Shown: positions 17,319-26,326 of the stretch, in pieces
Position numbering within the stretch: position 1 is the stretch's first letter
Layout of the letters: each line of letters starts with the position of its first letter
Assembly: GCA_964458575.1 (NCBI GenBank)
Contig: CAYWMD010000007.1
Location: forward strand, 62,001 to 126,000
Direction of reading: 5' to 3'
From: CAYWMD01 sp964458575
GTDB lineage: Bacteria; Verrucomicrobiota; Verrucomicrobiia; Limisphaerales; JADLHS01
Length of the DNA stretch: 64,000 bases
Notes under the pieces: generated by a model
What the model was told of the DNA's origin: nothing
The model's input: only the letters and a program-made list of their open reading frames with translations
Databases searched by the model: none
Program-made: the position numbers and the translations under genes

Positions 17319-19643
17319 ATGCAAATTACTCCGGTCTTTCGCTCTTCCTGGCTCACGTTGGCGTTCGTGACGTGGCTGGGCCTTGGTATTTCCGCCCGCG
17401 GGAGCGAACGGGTTTCTTTCACCGTCACACCCGCCGCTGCCGGTCGGCAGATGGTTCGCGCGTCCTTGCCGTTACCACGGGATTTTTTGCGCACGAATCA
17501 GACATTGGTGATTGCGCCGGTCGGGGGCAATTTCGAACGGGTGGGCTTGCGGGCGTTGTCGTGGTATCGCATCGAGGGCGACCATCCGCGCAGCGCGCGG
17601 CGGGCGATGGTGACGTTTCTGCACGAGTTCGATGGTTTGAAGCCGGTTGAGTTCGTCGCGGAGGCGGCACGACAGAAGAAGGAAAAGAAACCGGATCTGC
17701 CGGTCACGCTCCACGTGGCGGATGAGTCTTTCCGGCTGGAGTGGAAAGACGGACGTGCGGCGGAATTGAAACTCATCGCCCCAGCACGCACCGCGAACGA
17801 TGCCCCCCGGCTGGAAGTGGTCGAGGAAAATGCGTTTTACCGTTGGCAGCGGCTGGTTCTGCCCGACGCGCAATGGCCGCGCGTGATCGAGTTTCGTTTG
17901 GACGCGGCGGGCGGTGTCGCGGTGATCGCGCATTTGCAGCGCGGGAATACGAACGACCATTATGCGCCCGATCTGGGTTGGGAACTGGTCACCACCGCGA
18001 AGGGCGTGGGCCTGCAAACCGGCGATAAGCTCAAGCTGGCGACCAACAAACCGCTGACACACTCGTTTGCCGATGGGTTCGAGGCCACCTGCCGGTTCGA
18101 AAATCAACTCTCGATTTACCATCCCACGGCGCCGCTGAAGCGACGCGGCGGAATTGAAATTGTGCCCGGCGGGAAAGACCTGTGGACGTATCGCTACCAA
18201 CGTTGCACGGCCGCCGACAAGGTGCCGATGCAACCCTTCTCCTGGCAGCGCGCGGAAATGGTCATCGCGCCGCCGGGACTGGCGAAACTGACCAGTTCGC
18301 TGACTTCACCGCACCGGTTTGCAGCGGATCAGAAATTGTGGGCGGCGCTCTATGGCCGGGTTGCGCCCTTGCCGGACCTGCCGCCCACGCTCGAAGCCGT
18401 CGTGCGTTATCATCGCGACGCCATTGTTTACAGCGTCGCGGTGGGCGATGAATTTGGCAACGTGACCGGCTACGATGCTGGCGCACTGCACGGCGGGCCA
18501 TTTGGCATGAACCGTCTGAACCACGGCGCGGCGATTTTCGAAGGCGGCTGGCGTGACAACGACCGTCGGCTGACGGAAACGGGATTGCGCTGGTGCGACA
18601 ATTTTTACGACCAGACCATCTGGTGGGGCGAACCGCAACGCGGCGGCACGCGTTACAACAACTGGAAAAGGTTCAAACCGGTGCCGACCGAGACTTACAT
18701 GTGGCGCTCCGATAGTTCGGTTAGTTTTTGCACGAAAGGTTACGATTGTTTCTGGCTGGCGTGGGAGGAATCCGGCGACCCGCGGATGTTCGAGGCCTAT
18801 CAAGCGCAGGCCGACTACGCCGCGAAGCATCTCCACGCCAACACCGGCGAGTGTCGGAACATTGGCGACGTTCGCGATTTCATCCGCCTCTACGAATACA
18901 CCGGCGAGCAGCGATATCTTGACGAGGCGTTGCGGCTGTTCCGCGAACTGCGCACGAAGCTTTCGACCGGCCACCTGTTTGATCAGGGCGGCAAGCCGAT
19001 TGATCCTGATCCGCCGTATATCGAAGAGGATGGCGCCGGCTTGAAGGTCGGTTTCGCCAAACCGTATATCATCGGCTACGCGCTGGTGGGGTTGCCCGAA
19101 TTGCTGCCATACGCGCCGAAGGAGCCGGACTTAAAGGAAACCGTACGCGCGGTCGCGGATTTTCTGGCCCGGACGGTGGATCCGGCGGGCGGCTGGCGCT
19201 ATCCGCACCCAAATTCCAGCCACGTCTCGATTAGCTCAGGGATGGAAAACGCGTGGCAGTTGACGCAAGCCGCGCGGGCGCTGGGGCCGGACGCGAACTG
19301 GCTTGATGCCATCGAAATCGTGCTGCGGGCCCGCATTCACGGCTGGCAACGGACCGGGAAAATGTTGAACGGACTCGAAGGCTGGGAATACAGCACGGGG
19401 AAGGCGAAGAGTGCCAATGAACTTTACGAACTTTACAAAAAGCCCGCCGACCGCGATGCCTCGCGGGATTATCGTGAAGGCCGCCCCGGCTTTGGTGGAG
19501 CGCCGCCGGAAGGGATTGTTTACTTTGAGGAGGTTCTGGGCTTTTATCTTCAGCACCGCCCGGCGTCGCGATTGCTGGCCGAACCGAAACCGGACGAGCC
19601 GCTGGGACAGATTCTCGCGCGGTCACCGGAGAAAAAGAAATGA
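17319..19643 (+). CDS. Large secreted protein with probable alpha/alpha-barrel domain, function unknown
   Basis: 774 aa starting MQITPVFRSSWL with a signal peptide ending in SARGS. Residues ~25-330 look beta-rich. From ~340 onward the protein is helical with Trp/Tyr-rich motifs (WRDNDRRLTETGLRWCDNF, GYDCFWLAWEESGDPRMFEAY, YLDEALRLFRELR, GGWRYPHPNSSH, GMENAWQLTQAARAL), spaced like the inner helices of an (alpha/alpha)6 barrel as in polysaccharide lyases or glycoside hydrolases. I cannot assign a family. Its stop codon overlaps the ATG at 19640 (atga), which opens the frame of the hydrolase gene downstream, so the two are probably one operon and may act on the same glycan. Confidence 0.75.
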   Translation: MQITPVFRSSWLTLAFVTWLGLGISARGSERVSFTVTPAAAGRQMVRASLPLPRDFLRTNQTLVIAPVGGNFERVGLRALSWYRIEGDHPRSARRAMVTFLHEFDGLKPVEFVAEAARQKKEKKPDLPVTLHVADESFRLEWKDGRAAELKLIAPARTANDAPRLEVVEENAFYRWQRLVLPDAQWPRVIEFRLDAAGGVAVIAHLQRGNTNDHYAPDLGWELVTTAKGVGLQTGDKLKLATNKPLTHSFADGFEATCRFENQLSIYHPTAPLKRRGGIEIVPGGKDLWTYRYQRCTAADKVPMQPFSWQRAEMVIAPPGLAKLTSSLTSPHRFAADQKLWAALYGRVAPLPDLPPTLEAVVRYHRDAIVYSVAVGDEFGNVTGYDAGALHGGPFGMNRLNHGAAIFEGGWRDNDRRLTETGLRWCDNFYDQTIWWGEPQRGGTRYNNWKRFKPVPTETYMWRSDSSVSFCTKGYDCFWLAWEESGDPRMFEAYQAQADYAAKHLHANTGECRNIGDVRDFIRLYEYTGEQRYLDEALRLFRELRTKLSTGHLFDQGGKPIDPDPPYIEEDGAGLKVGFAKPYIIGYALVGLPELLPYAPKEPDLKETVRAVADFLARTVDPAGGWRYPHPNSSHVSISSGMENAWQLTQAARALGPDANWLDAIEIVLRARIHGWQRTGKMLNGLEGWEYSTGKAKSANELYELYKKPADRDASRDYREGRPGFGGAPPEGIVYFEEVLGFYLQHRPASRLLAEPKPDEPLGQILARSPEKKK

Positions 19644-19713
19644 ATAGCCGATGGGACAATCTGAGGAATGCAGCAACAAATTGCGTACTAGCAATGCTTC
19701 ATTTTTGCGCACT

Positions 19714-19850
19714 TTCTCCCGCTGGGAGAGGGAGAATCGCCGCCGGACTTTCGATTACTCCGATGACGGTACTTGCGGGAAGCTCGTCAGAAAAAGCGGC
19801 GCCGCACGACTGCTATTCCCTCTCCCAGCGGGAGAGGGTCAGGGTGAGGG
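19714..19850 (+). repeat. REPIN-like double-hairpin element, copy B (left end truncated)
   Basis: It has the same orientation as copy C. The left hairpin (ctcccgctgggag) lacks the outer ccctcacccc seen in copies A and C; the right hairpin ends gggagagggtcagggtgagg. The middle has diverged. It lies wholly inside the open frame between the ATG at 19640 and the signal peptide of the hydrolase. Confidence 0.8.
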
Positions 19851-21028
19851 AGAACCGCCGATTTCAGAAAGCTGGTAAAACCGTTTACATTCTCGCCCTC
19901 GCTGCGACGTTTGCCTTGGCGACACACGCCCAAGAATCACGGTTCGAATCCCCCGGCGTGAAGGACCAGTTGCCGATCTTCTACGAAAAACTCTCGTCGC
20001 GCATGGACTACCCGTTGTCGTGGTTGAGTGGCAGTTACGACGATTTCGGCCGCTGGCGGAACAAGGCGCGGGCCGAAGTGATGAAATGCCTGCTGACTCC
20101 GCCGCCTGCCGTTCCGTTTGAACCCAAGGTCATCGCCGAACAGGATCGCGGGAGCTACGTCGCCAAGAAGGTGGTGTTTAAAATCACCGGCGACAGCCGC
20201 GTGCTCGCGTTTCTGCTCGTGCCGAAGTCCGCCGGGCCGCATCCGGCCGTGCTGTTGCTGCACGACCACGGCGCGAAGTTTGACATCGGCAAGGAAAAGG
20301 TCATCGCGCCGTGGGACCAACCGCCGGAGAAGATCGAGTCTGCCCGGAAGTGGGTCGCTCAATACTACGGCGATCGGTTCATCGGCGATGAACTGGCCAA
20401 GCGCGGCTACGTTTGTCTCGCGACCGACATGTTGAACTGGTCGGACCGCGGCGGTGGTGGCTATGACGGCCAGCAGGCGCTGGCAGCGAACCTGTTTCAA
20501 TTCGGCGCGTCGTTCGCCGGGCTGATCGCCTACGAGGATATGCGCGCCGCCGAGTTTCTCGCCACGCAACCGGGTGTGGACAAAAAGCGCATCGCCGCCA
20601 TGGGACTTTCGGTGGGTGGATTTCGCACGTGGCAGATCGCGGCGCTCTCGGATCGCATCGCCGCCGGGGTGTCGGTTTGCTGGATGGCCACGCGAAGAGG
20701 TTTAATGGTGCCGAAGAACAACCAGACCGGCGGCCAATCCGCGTTCACCATGATTCATCCCGGATTGGGCAATCAACTGGATTATCCGGATGTGGCCAGC
20801 ATCGCATGTCCGAAGCCGATGATGTTCATCTGCGGCAACAAGGATAAACTCTTCCCGGTGGAATGCATCGAGGAGGCGTTCGCCAAGATACGGCAGGTCT
20901 GGGATTCGCAGCAGGCCGGCGCGCGGCTGGTCACGAAACTTTACGACGCACCGCATCAATTCAACGCGGCGATGCAGGACGACGCTTTTCCGTGGCTGGA
21001 CCAGCAATTGCAGGCGGCGAAGAGATGA
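19844..21028 (+). CDS. Secreted alpha/beta hydrolase (acetyl-xylan-esterase/dienelactone-hydrolase type)
   Basis: 394 aa if translation starts at GTG 19844. This gives a normal signal peptide (MRENRRFQKAGK, TVYILALAATFALA, THAQ), and ggagaggg lies six bases upstream, both provided by the REPIN. The frame is open back to ATG 19640, which overlaps the preceding stop; that start would put the signal peptide about 80 residues in. The domain shows VLLLHDHGAKFD, the nucleophile elbow GLSVGG, IAAGVSVCWMATRRG, FICGNKDKLFPVE (Asp of the triad) and DAPHQFN (His). Likely removes acyl groups from a carbohydrate; substrate not known. Confidence 0.85.
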   Translation: MRENRRFQKAGKTVYILALAATFALATHAQESRFESPGVKDQLPIFYEKLSSRMDYPLSWLSGSYDDFGRWRNKARAEVMKCLLTPPPAVPFEPKVIAEQDRGSYVAKKVVFKITGDSRVLAFLLVPKSAGPHPAVLLLHDHGAKFDIGKEKVIAPWDQPPEKIESARKWVAQYYGDRFIGDELAKRGYVCLATDMLNWSDRGGGGYDGQQALAANLFQFGASFAGLIAYEDMRAAEFLATQPGVDKKRIAAMGLSVGGFRTWQIAALSDRIAAGVSVCWMATRRGLMVPKNNQTGGQSAFTMIHPGLGNQLDYPDVASIACPKPMMFICGNKDKLFPVECIEEAFAKIRQVWDSQQAGARLVTKLYDAPHQFNAAMQDDAFPWLDQQLQAAKR

Positions 21029-21136
21029 TGATGCGGAGAACCGCCTGGTTGAAATCAGGTGGCTTGAAAAAGCGCGGCGGATCGCGAATGTCACAGCCGG
21101 ACAATCAAACAAAACCTCGACAATCCTCAACGTGCC

Positions 21137-22420
21137 ATGAAGCGAGGTAGCTTCCTTGCCGCCACGACGTTGCCGCAGATTGTGATCCTGTTGCTTTACC
21201 CGGCCGGTACGCTTCACGCCGCAGAATCACCAAAGACGCGTGGCTCCGAACACGCGCCGTTTCTTGAAGAACACATCGTTTGGCAGAACAAGGAAGACAA
21301 TGCCTGGCCTCACCACGTCTATGGTTTGGTGCGCGCCAAATCGGGGACGCTGCTTGCTTTCGCAGAAGCCCGAAAGGGGAAAGGAGGCGACGCCGACCCG
21401 CACGATTTGGTTTTGAAGCGCAGCACTGACGACGGACGCACTTGGTCGCGGAACATTTACATTGAAACGGCGGACGGTTCTTTTTGGACCACCAACGGCC
21501 ATCCCGGCAAGCGGGAGTGCTGGACCAATCCCGGTCCCGTGGCCGATGAACAGACCGGTCGGGTGTTCTTCTTTTACGCGTTGAACGAAGGTTCCAAGGA
21601 ACAAAAGTTCACACGGGTCTTTTACCGCTACAGCGACGATGATGGAATGACTTGGCTACCGTCGGTCAAAGACGGGGGACGCATCGAGGTGACCCATCTT
21701 TTCACGAACAATCCGCATGGCTGGACCTTTCACATGCCCGGCCCCGGACACGGCATCCAACTCCGTCATCAGCGGGGAAAACACGCGAACAAGAATGGAC
21801 GTTTGGTGCTCGCGGTGTGGCATCGCCGGGCGATAACGGCCAACCCGCGTTTGTATGGCGTCTCCATGCTGGTCAGCGACGAGCACGGCAATACGTGGCT
21901 GAGGGCCGGTGACACAGGCATCGCTCATGGCATGGCTGAGGGCCGGATCGTGGAGTTGGAAGATGGCCGCATCCTGTTGAACGCGCGTGGCGGCGCGGCG
22001 GAAAAGCTCAACACGCAGAAACACCGTGTTTATGCCTGGAGCGAGGATGGTGGCGAGAGGTTCGGTTCGCCGGAGATCCGAACCGAGTTTGAATACAGCG
22101 GCAATGGACGTGATTCCGGCTTCGTGCGTTTGCCCACCCCAACGTCGGAGCCGGGCGTGTTGCTTTTCAGCCGTCCCGCCGACCGCGAACGCCGCGCCCG
22201 GATGACGGTGAGCTTGAGCACCGATGAAGGCCGCACCTGGGCGCAACACAAACTCATCAACGACGGGCCAAGTTTCTATTCCGATCTGGTCGTCCTGGCC
22301 GACGGCACGATTGGATTGCTTTACGGCAAAGGCTCGGATCGTTGGTGGCCGGACAATATCGCCTTCGCCCGCTTCAACCTTGAATGGTTGAGCGGTGGGG
22401 ATAAGAGCGCGGACCGCTGA
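21137..22420 (+). CDS. Secreted exo-sialidase-like beta-propeller (GH33 type)
   Basis: 427 aa with signal peptide MKRGSFLAATTLPQIVILLL...LHAAE. It contains several Asp-boxes: STDDGRTW, YSDDDGMTW, VSDEHGNTW and STDEGRTW, plus a degenerate WSEDGG, as in the six-bladed sialidase propeller. LVRAKSGTLLAFAEARKG carries the expected early Arg, and DSGFVRLP and GLLYGKGSDRWWPD fit the later active-site blades. It would release sialic acid or a related sugar outside the cell or in the periplasm. The last residues (GGDKSADR) and the stop codon are encoded inside a palindromic element. It is 108 bases downstream of the hydrolase gene. Confidence 0.87.
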   Translation: MKRGSFLAATTLPQIVILLLYPAGTLHAAESPKTRGSEHAPFLEEHIVWQNKEDNAWPHHVYGLVRAKSGTLLAFAEARKGKGGDADPHDLVLKRSTDDGRTWSRNIYIETADGSFWTTNGHPGKRECWTNPGPVADEQTGRVFFFYALNEGSKEQKFTRVFYRYSDDDGMTWLPSVKDGGRIEVTHLFTNNPHGWTFHMPGPGHGIQLRHQRGKHANKNGRLVLAVWHRRAITANPRLYGVSMLVSDEHGNTWLRAGDTGIAHGMAEGRIVELEDGRILLNARGGAAEKLNTQKHRVYAWSEDGGERFGSPEIRTEFEYSGNGRDSGFVRLPTPTSEPGVLLFSRPADRERRARMTVSLSTDEGRTWAQHKLINDGPSFYSDLVVLADGTIGLLYGKGSDRWWPDNIAFARFNLEWLSGGDKSADR

Positions 22421-22473
22421 GTCCGCGCGTTCATAACTAATCAAAAGACTCGCGGACTCGGCGGGCCGCGCTC
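22405..22473. repeat. Palindromic element overlapping the sialidase stop codon
   Basis: Arms 22405-22427 and 22451-22473 (23 bp) pair at all but two positions, with a 23-nt loop. The core is gagcgcgg...tccgcg. The sialidase TGA (22418-22420) lies in the left arm, so the element set the final codons of the gene. Confidence 0.8.
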
Positions 22474-22539
22474 CTGGGCCACCTTCGTCGTTTCCAAATC
22501 ATGCCGCCGTTGCGATCAGAGGATTGTGCAGCCAACGTG

Positions 22540-22983
22540 CTACCGTTCCGCCACAACTTTGCCGTAAGTGTACACCGGCAGCTTTTGGATTCTTCCCACT
22601 TCGTTCGTTACGGTTTGCTCGAAGTCCAGCTCGAAGAATTTATCTCTCGGCAGATTGTCACCGACCGCCAACGTCTTTGGGTAATCGCAAATCACTGCTC
22701 TCGCATTCCACCAATTATTTGTGCCGTCCCAACGGGTCACGTGTCTCACAACTACTTTGTTAGATGAAATCACACCGACAACCTCCGCCTCAAATCGCGG
22801 CCCCCAGTTTGTATGCCGGTCCCAATGGTCATTCGGCGGAAAGGTTTGCCACTGAATTGAAGTTCTGACGTTGTAAACCTCGTTGCTCACCATTCTGAAG
22901 TCTGTGTTCGTTTGGCTATTTGCGGAATGCAGCAGTCCCACGATCCCAAGTACCAGCCCGGTTTTCACCAAGCGCCTTACCAT
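22540..22983 (-). CDS. Small secreted hypothetical protein
   Basis: 147 aa from the ATG at 22983, preceded by aagg; the frame continues to 23046, but only this start puts a signal peptide at the N-terminus (MVRRLVKTGLVLGIVGLLHSANSQT). The mature part has TNWGPRFEAEVVGVISSNKVVVRHVTRW and VGDNLPRDKFFEL, suggesting a small beta-barrel (SH3- or OB-like). I do not recognise a family. It looks more A+T-rich than its neighbours. No obvious operon partner: 158 bases separate it from hpnJ upstream. Confidence 0.6.
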   Translation of the reverse strand: MVRRLVKTGLVLGIVGLLHSANSQTNTDFRMVSNEVYNVRTSIQWQTFPPNDHWDRHTNWGPRFEAEVVGVISSNKVVVRHVTRWDGTNNWWNARAVICDYPKTLAVGDNLPRDKFFELDFEQTVTNEVGRIQKLPVYTYGKVVAER

Positions 22984-23204
22984 ATTACCTTCGAGTTCAC
23001 CCTCACGTTCTAGGTTCATGGGCCGAAATTGATCCGGCGTCCGCACACTGTCGAGCCGGTAAATGCGCTCTTGTCTTGGAGCGTGTGGAGGAATGCCGAC
23101 GGGTCGGGATTGCCTTTAAAACTTTGATCGTATCGTAACTGGGGTTGGCGGCCCTTTGCATCGCGCGGGTCGGTTTTGCCTTGCGGGACAAGCCTCGCTG
23201 AAAC

Positions 23205-24653
23205 TCACGCCGCCGCTTTCGCCGCTTCGAGATCACTCCGCCGTTGGGCCATGCTCTTGAAGAACTCGTAGCCTTCACGCAAGCGGCGCACGCAGACGTC
23301 TTTGTCTTCCAGCATCGTTTTGATAATGCGCAGGATCGGTTTCGGGCGCAGGTAGTAGCGGTGATAGAAGCGTTCGACGCTCTCGAAGATTACTTCCTTG
23401 CTCAGGCCAGGATACTCCAAGGAACTCTGCTGGAAGCCGTCGGTTTCGACCAGGTCGGTTTTGTCCCGTTTCACGAACCAGCCGTTGAGCTTGGCTTGTT
23501 CGTAAAGTTCCGTGCCGGGATACGGCGCGGCGAGGCTGACTTGAAGGCTGAACACGTCGAGTTCCTGGGCGAAGCGGATGGTTTGCTCGATGGTTTCCTT
23601 CGTCTCGACGGGCAGGCCGAGGATGAACGTGCCGTGAATCACCACGCCGGCTTTGTGGCAATCCTTGGTGAAGCGGCGCATCTCGTCGGTGGTCACGCCT
23701 TTCTTGATGTGCGTGAGAGTTTCGTCGTTGCCGCTTTCGTAGCCGACGAGGAACAGGCGCAGGCCGTTATCTTTGAAACTCTTGATCGTGTCGTAATCGA
23801 GGTTCGCGCGGCTGTTGCAACTCCACGTCAAACCGAGCGGGCCGAGCTTCTTCGCGATTTCGCGGGCACGGGGGAGGTTCGCGGTGAACGTGTCGTCGTC
23901 GAAGAAGAATTCGCGCACCTGCGGAAAGAGTTTCTTCATGTAGGCCATTTCGTCGGCGACGTTTTGCGGTGAGCGGACGCGGTATTTGTGCCCGCCAATG
24001 GTCTGCGGCCAAAGGCAGAAAGTGCATTGTGCCGGACAACCGCGTCCGGTGTAGAGGCTCACGTAGGGATGCAGGAGGTAGCCGATGAAATATTTTTCGA
24101 TTTGGAGGTCGCGCTGGTAAACGTCGGCGACCCACGGGAGCGCATCCATGTTCGGAATCATTTCGCGCTCGGGGTTGTGTTTGATTTTGCCGTCCTTGTC
24201 CTTGTAGGAAAGCCCGGCGACGCTCGCGAGGTCGCGGCCTTCGGCGACTTCGGCGCAGGTGTAATCGAATTCCTTGCGGCCCACCCAATCAATCGCCCAC
24301 GAAGTTTTTAGAGTCTCAGTCGGCAACACCATCGTGTGCGCGCCGACGAAACCGATCTTGGTGTCGGGCTTCTGCTGCTTGATGGCTTCGGCGACTTTGC
24401 AATCGTTTTTCAGCGACGGCGTGCTGGTGTTGATGATGACGTAGTCGTAGTCCTTCGCGATGGCGAGGCACTTGGCGAGGTCCACGTCGTGCGGCGGGCA
24501 ATCGAGCAGGCGCGAGCCGGGCGTGAGCGCGGCGGGTTGCGCGAGCCAGGTGGGATACCAATAGCTGGTGACTTCGCGCCGCGCCTGATAGCGCGCGCCC
24601 GCGCCACCGTCAAAGCCCTCCACGTTTGGAGCTGAGAGGAAAAGGGTGCTCAC
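23205..24653 (-). CDS. hpnJ: Hopanoid biosynthesis radical SAM protein HpnJ
   Basis: 482 aa. Residues ~1-150 form a B12-binding-like Rossmann domain (YDYVIINTSTPS, KIGFVGAHTMVLP). The radical SAM domain follows with CxxxCxxC at C206, C210 and C213 (RGCPAQCTFCLWPQ), then EFFFDDDTFTANLPRA and the ESGNDETLTHIKKG, HGTFILGLPVET motifs typical of HpnJ. In other bacteria HpnJ forms the cyclitol-ether head group from the amino-sugar-decorated bacteriohopanetetrol. It sits 27 bases downstream of hpnH in one operon. The partners hpnI and hpnK are not in this window. Length is normal for the family. Confidence 0.9.
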   Translation of the reverse strand: MSTLFLSAPNVEGFDGGAGARYQARREVTSYWYPTWLAQPAALTPGSRLLDCPPHDVDLAKCLAIAKDYDYVIINTSTPSLKNDCKVAEAIKQQKPDTKIGFVGAHTMVLPTETLKTSWAIDWVGRKEFDYTCAEVAEGRDLASVAGLSYKDKDGKIKHNPEREMIPNMDALPWVADVYQRDLQIEKYFIGYLLHPYVSLYTGRGCPAQCTFCLWPQTIGGHKYRVRSPQNVADEMAYMKKLFPQVREFFFDDDTFTANLPRAREIAKKLGPLGLTWSCNSRANLDYDTIKSFKDNGLRLFLVGYESGNDETLTHIKKGVTTDEMRRFTKDCHKAGVVIHGTFILGLPVETKETIEQTIRFAQELDVFSLQVSLAAPYPGTELYEQAKLNGWFVKRDKTDLVETDGFQQSSLEYPGLSKEVIFESVERFYHRYYLRPKPILRIIKTMLEDKDVCVRRLREGYEFFKSMAQRRSDLEAAKAAA

Positions 24654-24680
24654 GGAAGAATCTCCAGGTGAGCGAACGGA

Positions 24681-26102
24681 TTAGTCTCCCTTTTTCGCTT
24701 CGGCAATCTTTGCCAGCAACGCATCGCGTTCGGACGTGTCGCCTGTGCCGCAGTGGCTGCCAACATGGGCTTCATGATGGCCGTTGTTTGAAAACGCGCC
24801 GCGCGCGGTGGCGGCGGGGTTGATGGCGGCCTTGGCTTCGGCGAGGTGGCCCTTGCCGATGGAGGCGCCATTGAAGGCGCGTTTCTCCAGTTCGGGACTC
24901 GCCGGATGCGGCTCGGGTCGCGGCCAGAAGTTGTATTTGAAATTCTTCCAATTGTCGCCGGACTGATAATTTGTGCCGAGCGCGCCGCTGGGGTCGTAAC
25001 CGCAATGCACCATGCAATGTTCGCATCGCGAATCGCGCGCAACGCCGTTCACCACACCGTATTTCTCCCACGGCACCTTTTCCAGCATTTCGGAATAGGT
25101 GTCGTGATGGCCATCGGTCATCAGGTAACACGGCGCTTTCCAGCCTTTGATGTTGTAAGTTGGAATCGCCCACGCAGTGCAGGTGAGTTCGCGCTTGCCG
25201 GCGAGAAATTCCTGGTAGACCGGCGTGCCGAAAATCGTGAACAGCTTGCCCCATTCCTCGATCTTGGCGAATTTCTGCCGCGTCATGTCGCGCGTGAGGA
25301 AGAATTCCTTCGGGTCCTTGCCAAGCCGCTTGACCATGTCCTTTTTGGCGGCGTCGTAATCGTAGCCGGGCGAAATGGTGTGGCCATCCACGTTGAGCGA
25401 ACTGAGAAACTTGAACATGTCCTCGAGTTCCTGCACATCCGTCTCTTTGTAAACGGTCGTGTTTGTCGCGGTCTGGTAGCCAAGAACCTTTGCCATCTTG
25501 ATCGCGGCAACGCATTCCTTGAACACGCCCTCGCGCTCGACGATGAGGTCGTGCGTGAATTCCAAGCCGTCCACGTGGACGTTCCAGTACATCCACTGGC
25601 TCGGGCGGATGACGACCTTGCTCTTCGCCGCGGCGTCGGCTTTGCGAATGGACTCGGCTTCTTTTTCCGAGATCAAATCCTGCGCGAGCAGTTGCTTGAG
25701 CCAGGACTCATGGGACGGAGTCGATGGGTCGTAAATGGCGGCGAGATAATCGCGCATCTTTTTCCGCATGAAGACGCCGTTGGTGCAGATGTAAATGATG
25801 CGTCCCTGTGCGCGCAAACCGGCAACCAGTTCCTCGATCTTCGGATAAATGAGCGGTTCACCGCCGCAGATGGAAACCATGGGCGCGTTGCAGTCTTGCG
25901 CGGCGGCGAGGCATTTTTCGAGCGGCACCATGTCCTTGAGCGACGTGGAATATTCGCGAATACGACCGCAGCCGGTGCACGTCAAATTGCACGTGTGCAA
26001 CGGTTCGAGCTGCAGGACCATCGCAAATCTCGGGGTCTTGCGGACTTTATGTTTGATGATGTGGCCGGCGATTTTCGCCGACAGTGCGAACGGGAATCGC
26101 AT
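24681..26102 (-). CDS. hpnH: Adenosyl-hopene transferase HpnH
   Basis: 473 aa; radical SAM cluster ligands C38, C42 and C45 (TCNLTCTGCG), with CGGEPLIYP as the GGE motif. HpnH joins the 5'-deoxyadenosyl radical to diploptene, the first step of hopanoid side-chain extension. A later Cys-rich site (RCEHCMVHCGYDPSG) is also typical. The protein is longer than the ~330-390 aa I expect: about 45 residues (DPSTPSHESWLKQ to KSKVVIRPSQ) are inserted before WNVHVDGLE, and the C-terminus has an Ala/His-rich extension. It starts six bases after the small lipoprotein gene and precedes hpnJ. Confidence 0.92.
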   Translation of the reverse strand: MRFPFALSAKIAGHIIKHKVRKTPRFAMVLQLEPLHTCNLTCTGCGRIREYSTSLKDMVPLEKCLAAAQDCNAPMVSICGGEPLIYPKIEELVAGLRAQGRIIYICTNGVFMRKKMRDYLAAIYDPSTPSHESWLKQLLAQDLISEKEAESIRKADAAAKSKVVIRPSQWMYWNVHVDGLEFTHDLIVEREGVFKECVAAIKMAKVLGYQTATNTTVYKETDVQELEDMFKFLSSLNVDGHTISPGYDYDAAKKDMVKRLGKDPKEFFLTRDMTRQKFAKIEEWGKLFTIFGTPVYQEFLAGKRELTCTAWAIPTYNIKGWKAPCYLMTDGHHDTYSEMLEKVPWEKYGVVNGVARDSRCEHCMVHCGYDPSGALGTNYQSGDNWKNFKYNFWPRPEPHPASPELEKRAFNGASIGKGHLAEAKAAINPAATARGAFSNNGHHEAHVGSHCGTGDTSERDALLAKIAEAKKGD

Positions 26103-26107
26103 AGATT

Positions 26108-26326
26108 TTAACGGGCCAGTGCGACTTGTTTCAGGGCGGACGGTTCGGGCAGCGTCACGTCGTTGGTCGCCGGGGGCGGGTCGGCCTTGAGCAGCCCCGG
26201 CAAAAAGAAGGACGCGGGAGAAACGCTATGGGTGTGGTTGATGCCGCTACAGCCGGCGGCCAGCGTGAGCAGGGCCGTCGCAAGCGCAAATCGAACCGTT
26301 TTCCGCTTTAATGTCACTGATGTCAC
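26108..26326 (-). CDS. Small lipoprotein at head of the hopanoid operon
   Basis: 72 aa from GTG at 26326 (GTG at 26317 is an alternative). Signal peptide with lipobox LTLAAGC (Cys near residue 26), then a 46-residue Pro-rich mature part with no recognised domain. The stop is five bases before the hpnH start codon, so it is cotranscribed with hpnH and hpnJ. A hopanoid-related envelope role is inferred only from position. Note that the probable -10 (26327-26332) places the transcript start close to these start codons. Confidence 0.65.
   Translation of the reverse strand: MTSVTLKRKTVRFALATALLTLAAGCSGINHTHSVSPASFFLPGLLKADPPPATNDVTLPEPSALKQVALAR

Noticed and set aside
23047..23204. Possible RNA gene between the small secreted protein and hpnJ
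   Set aside because: No tRNA cloverleaf, riboswitch core or strong hairpin could be recognised.
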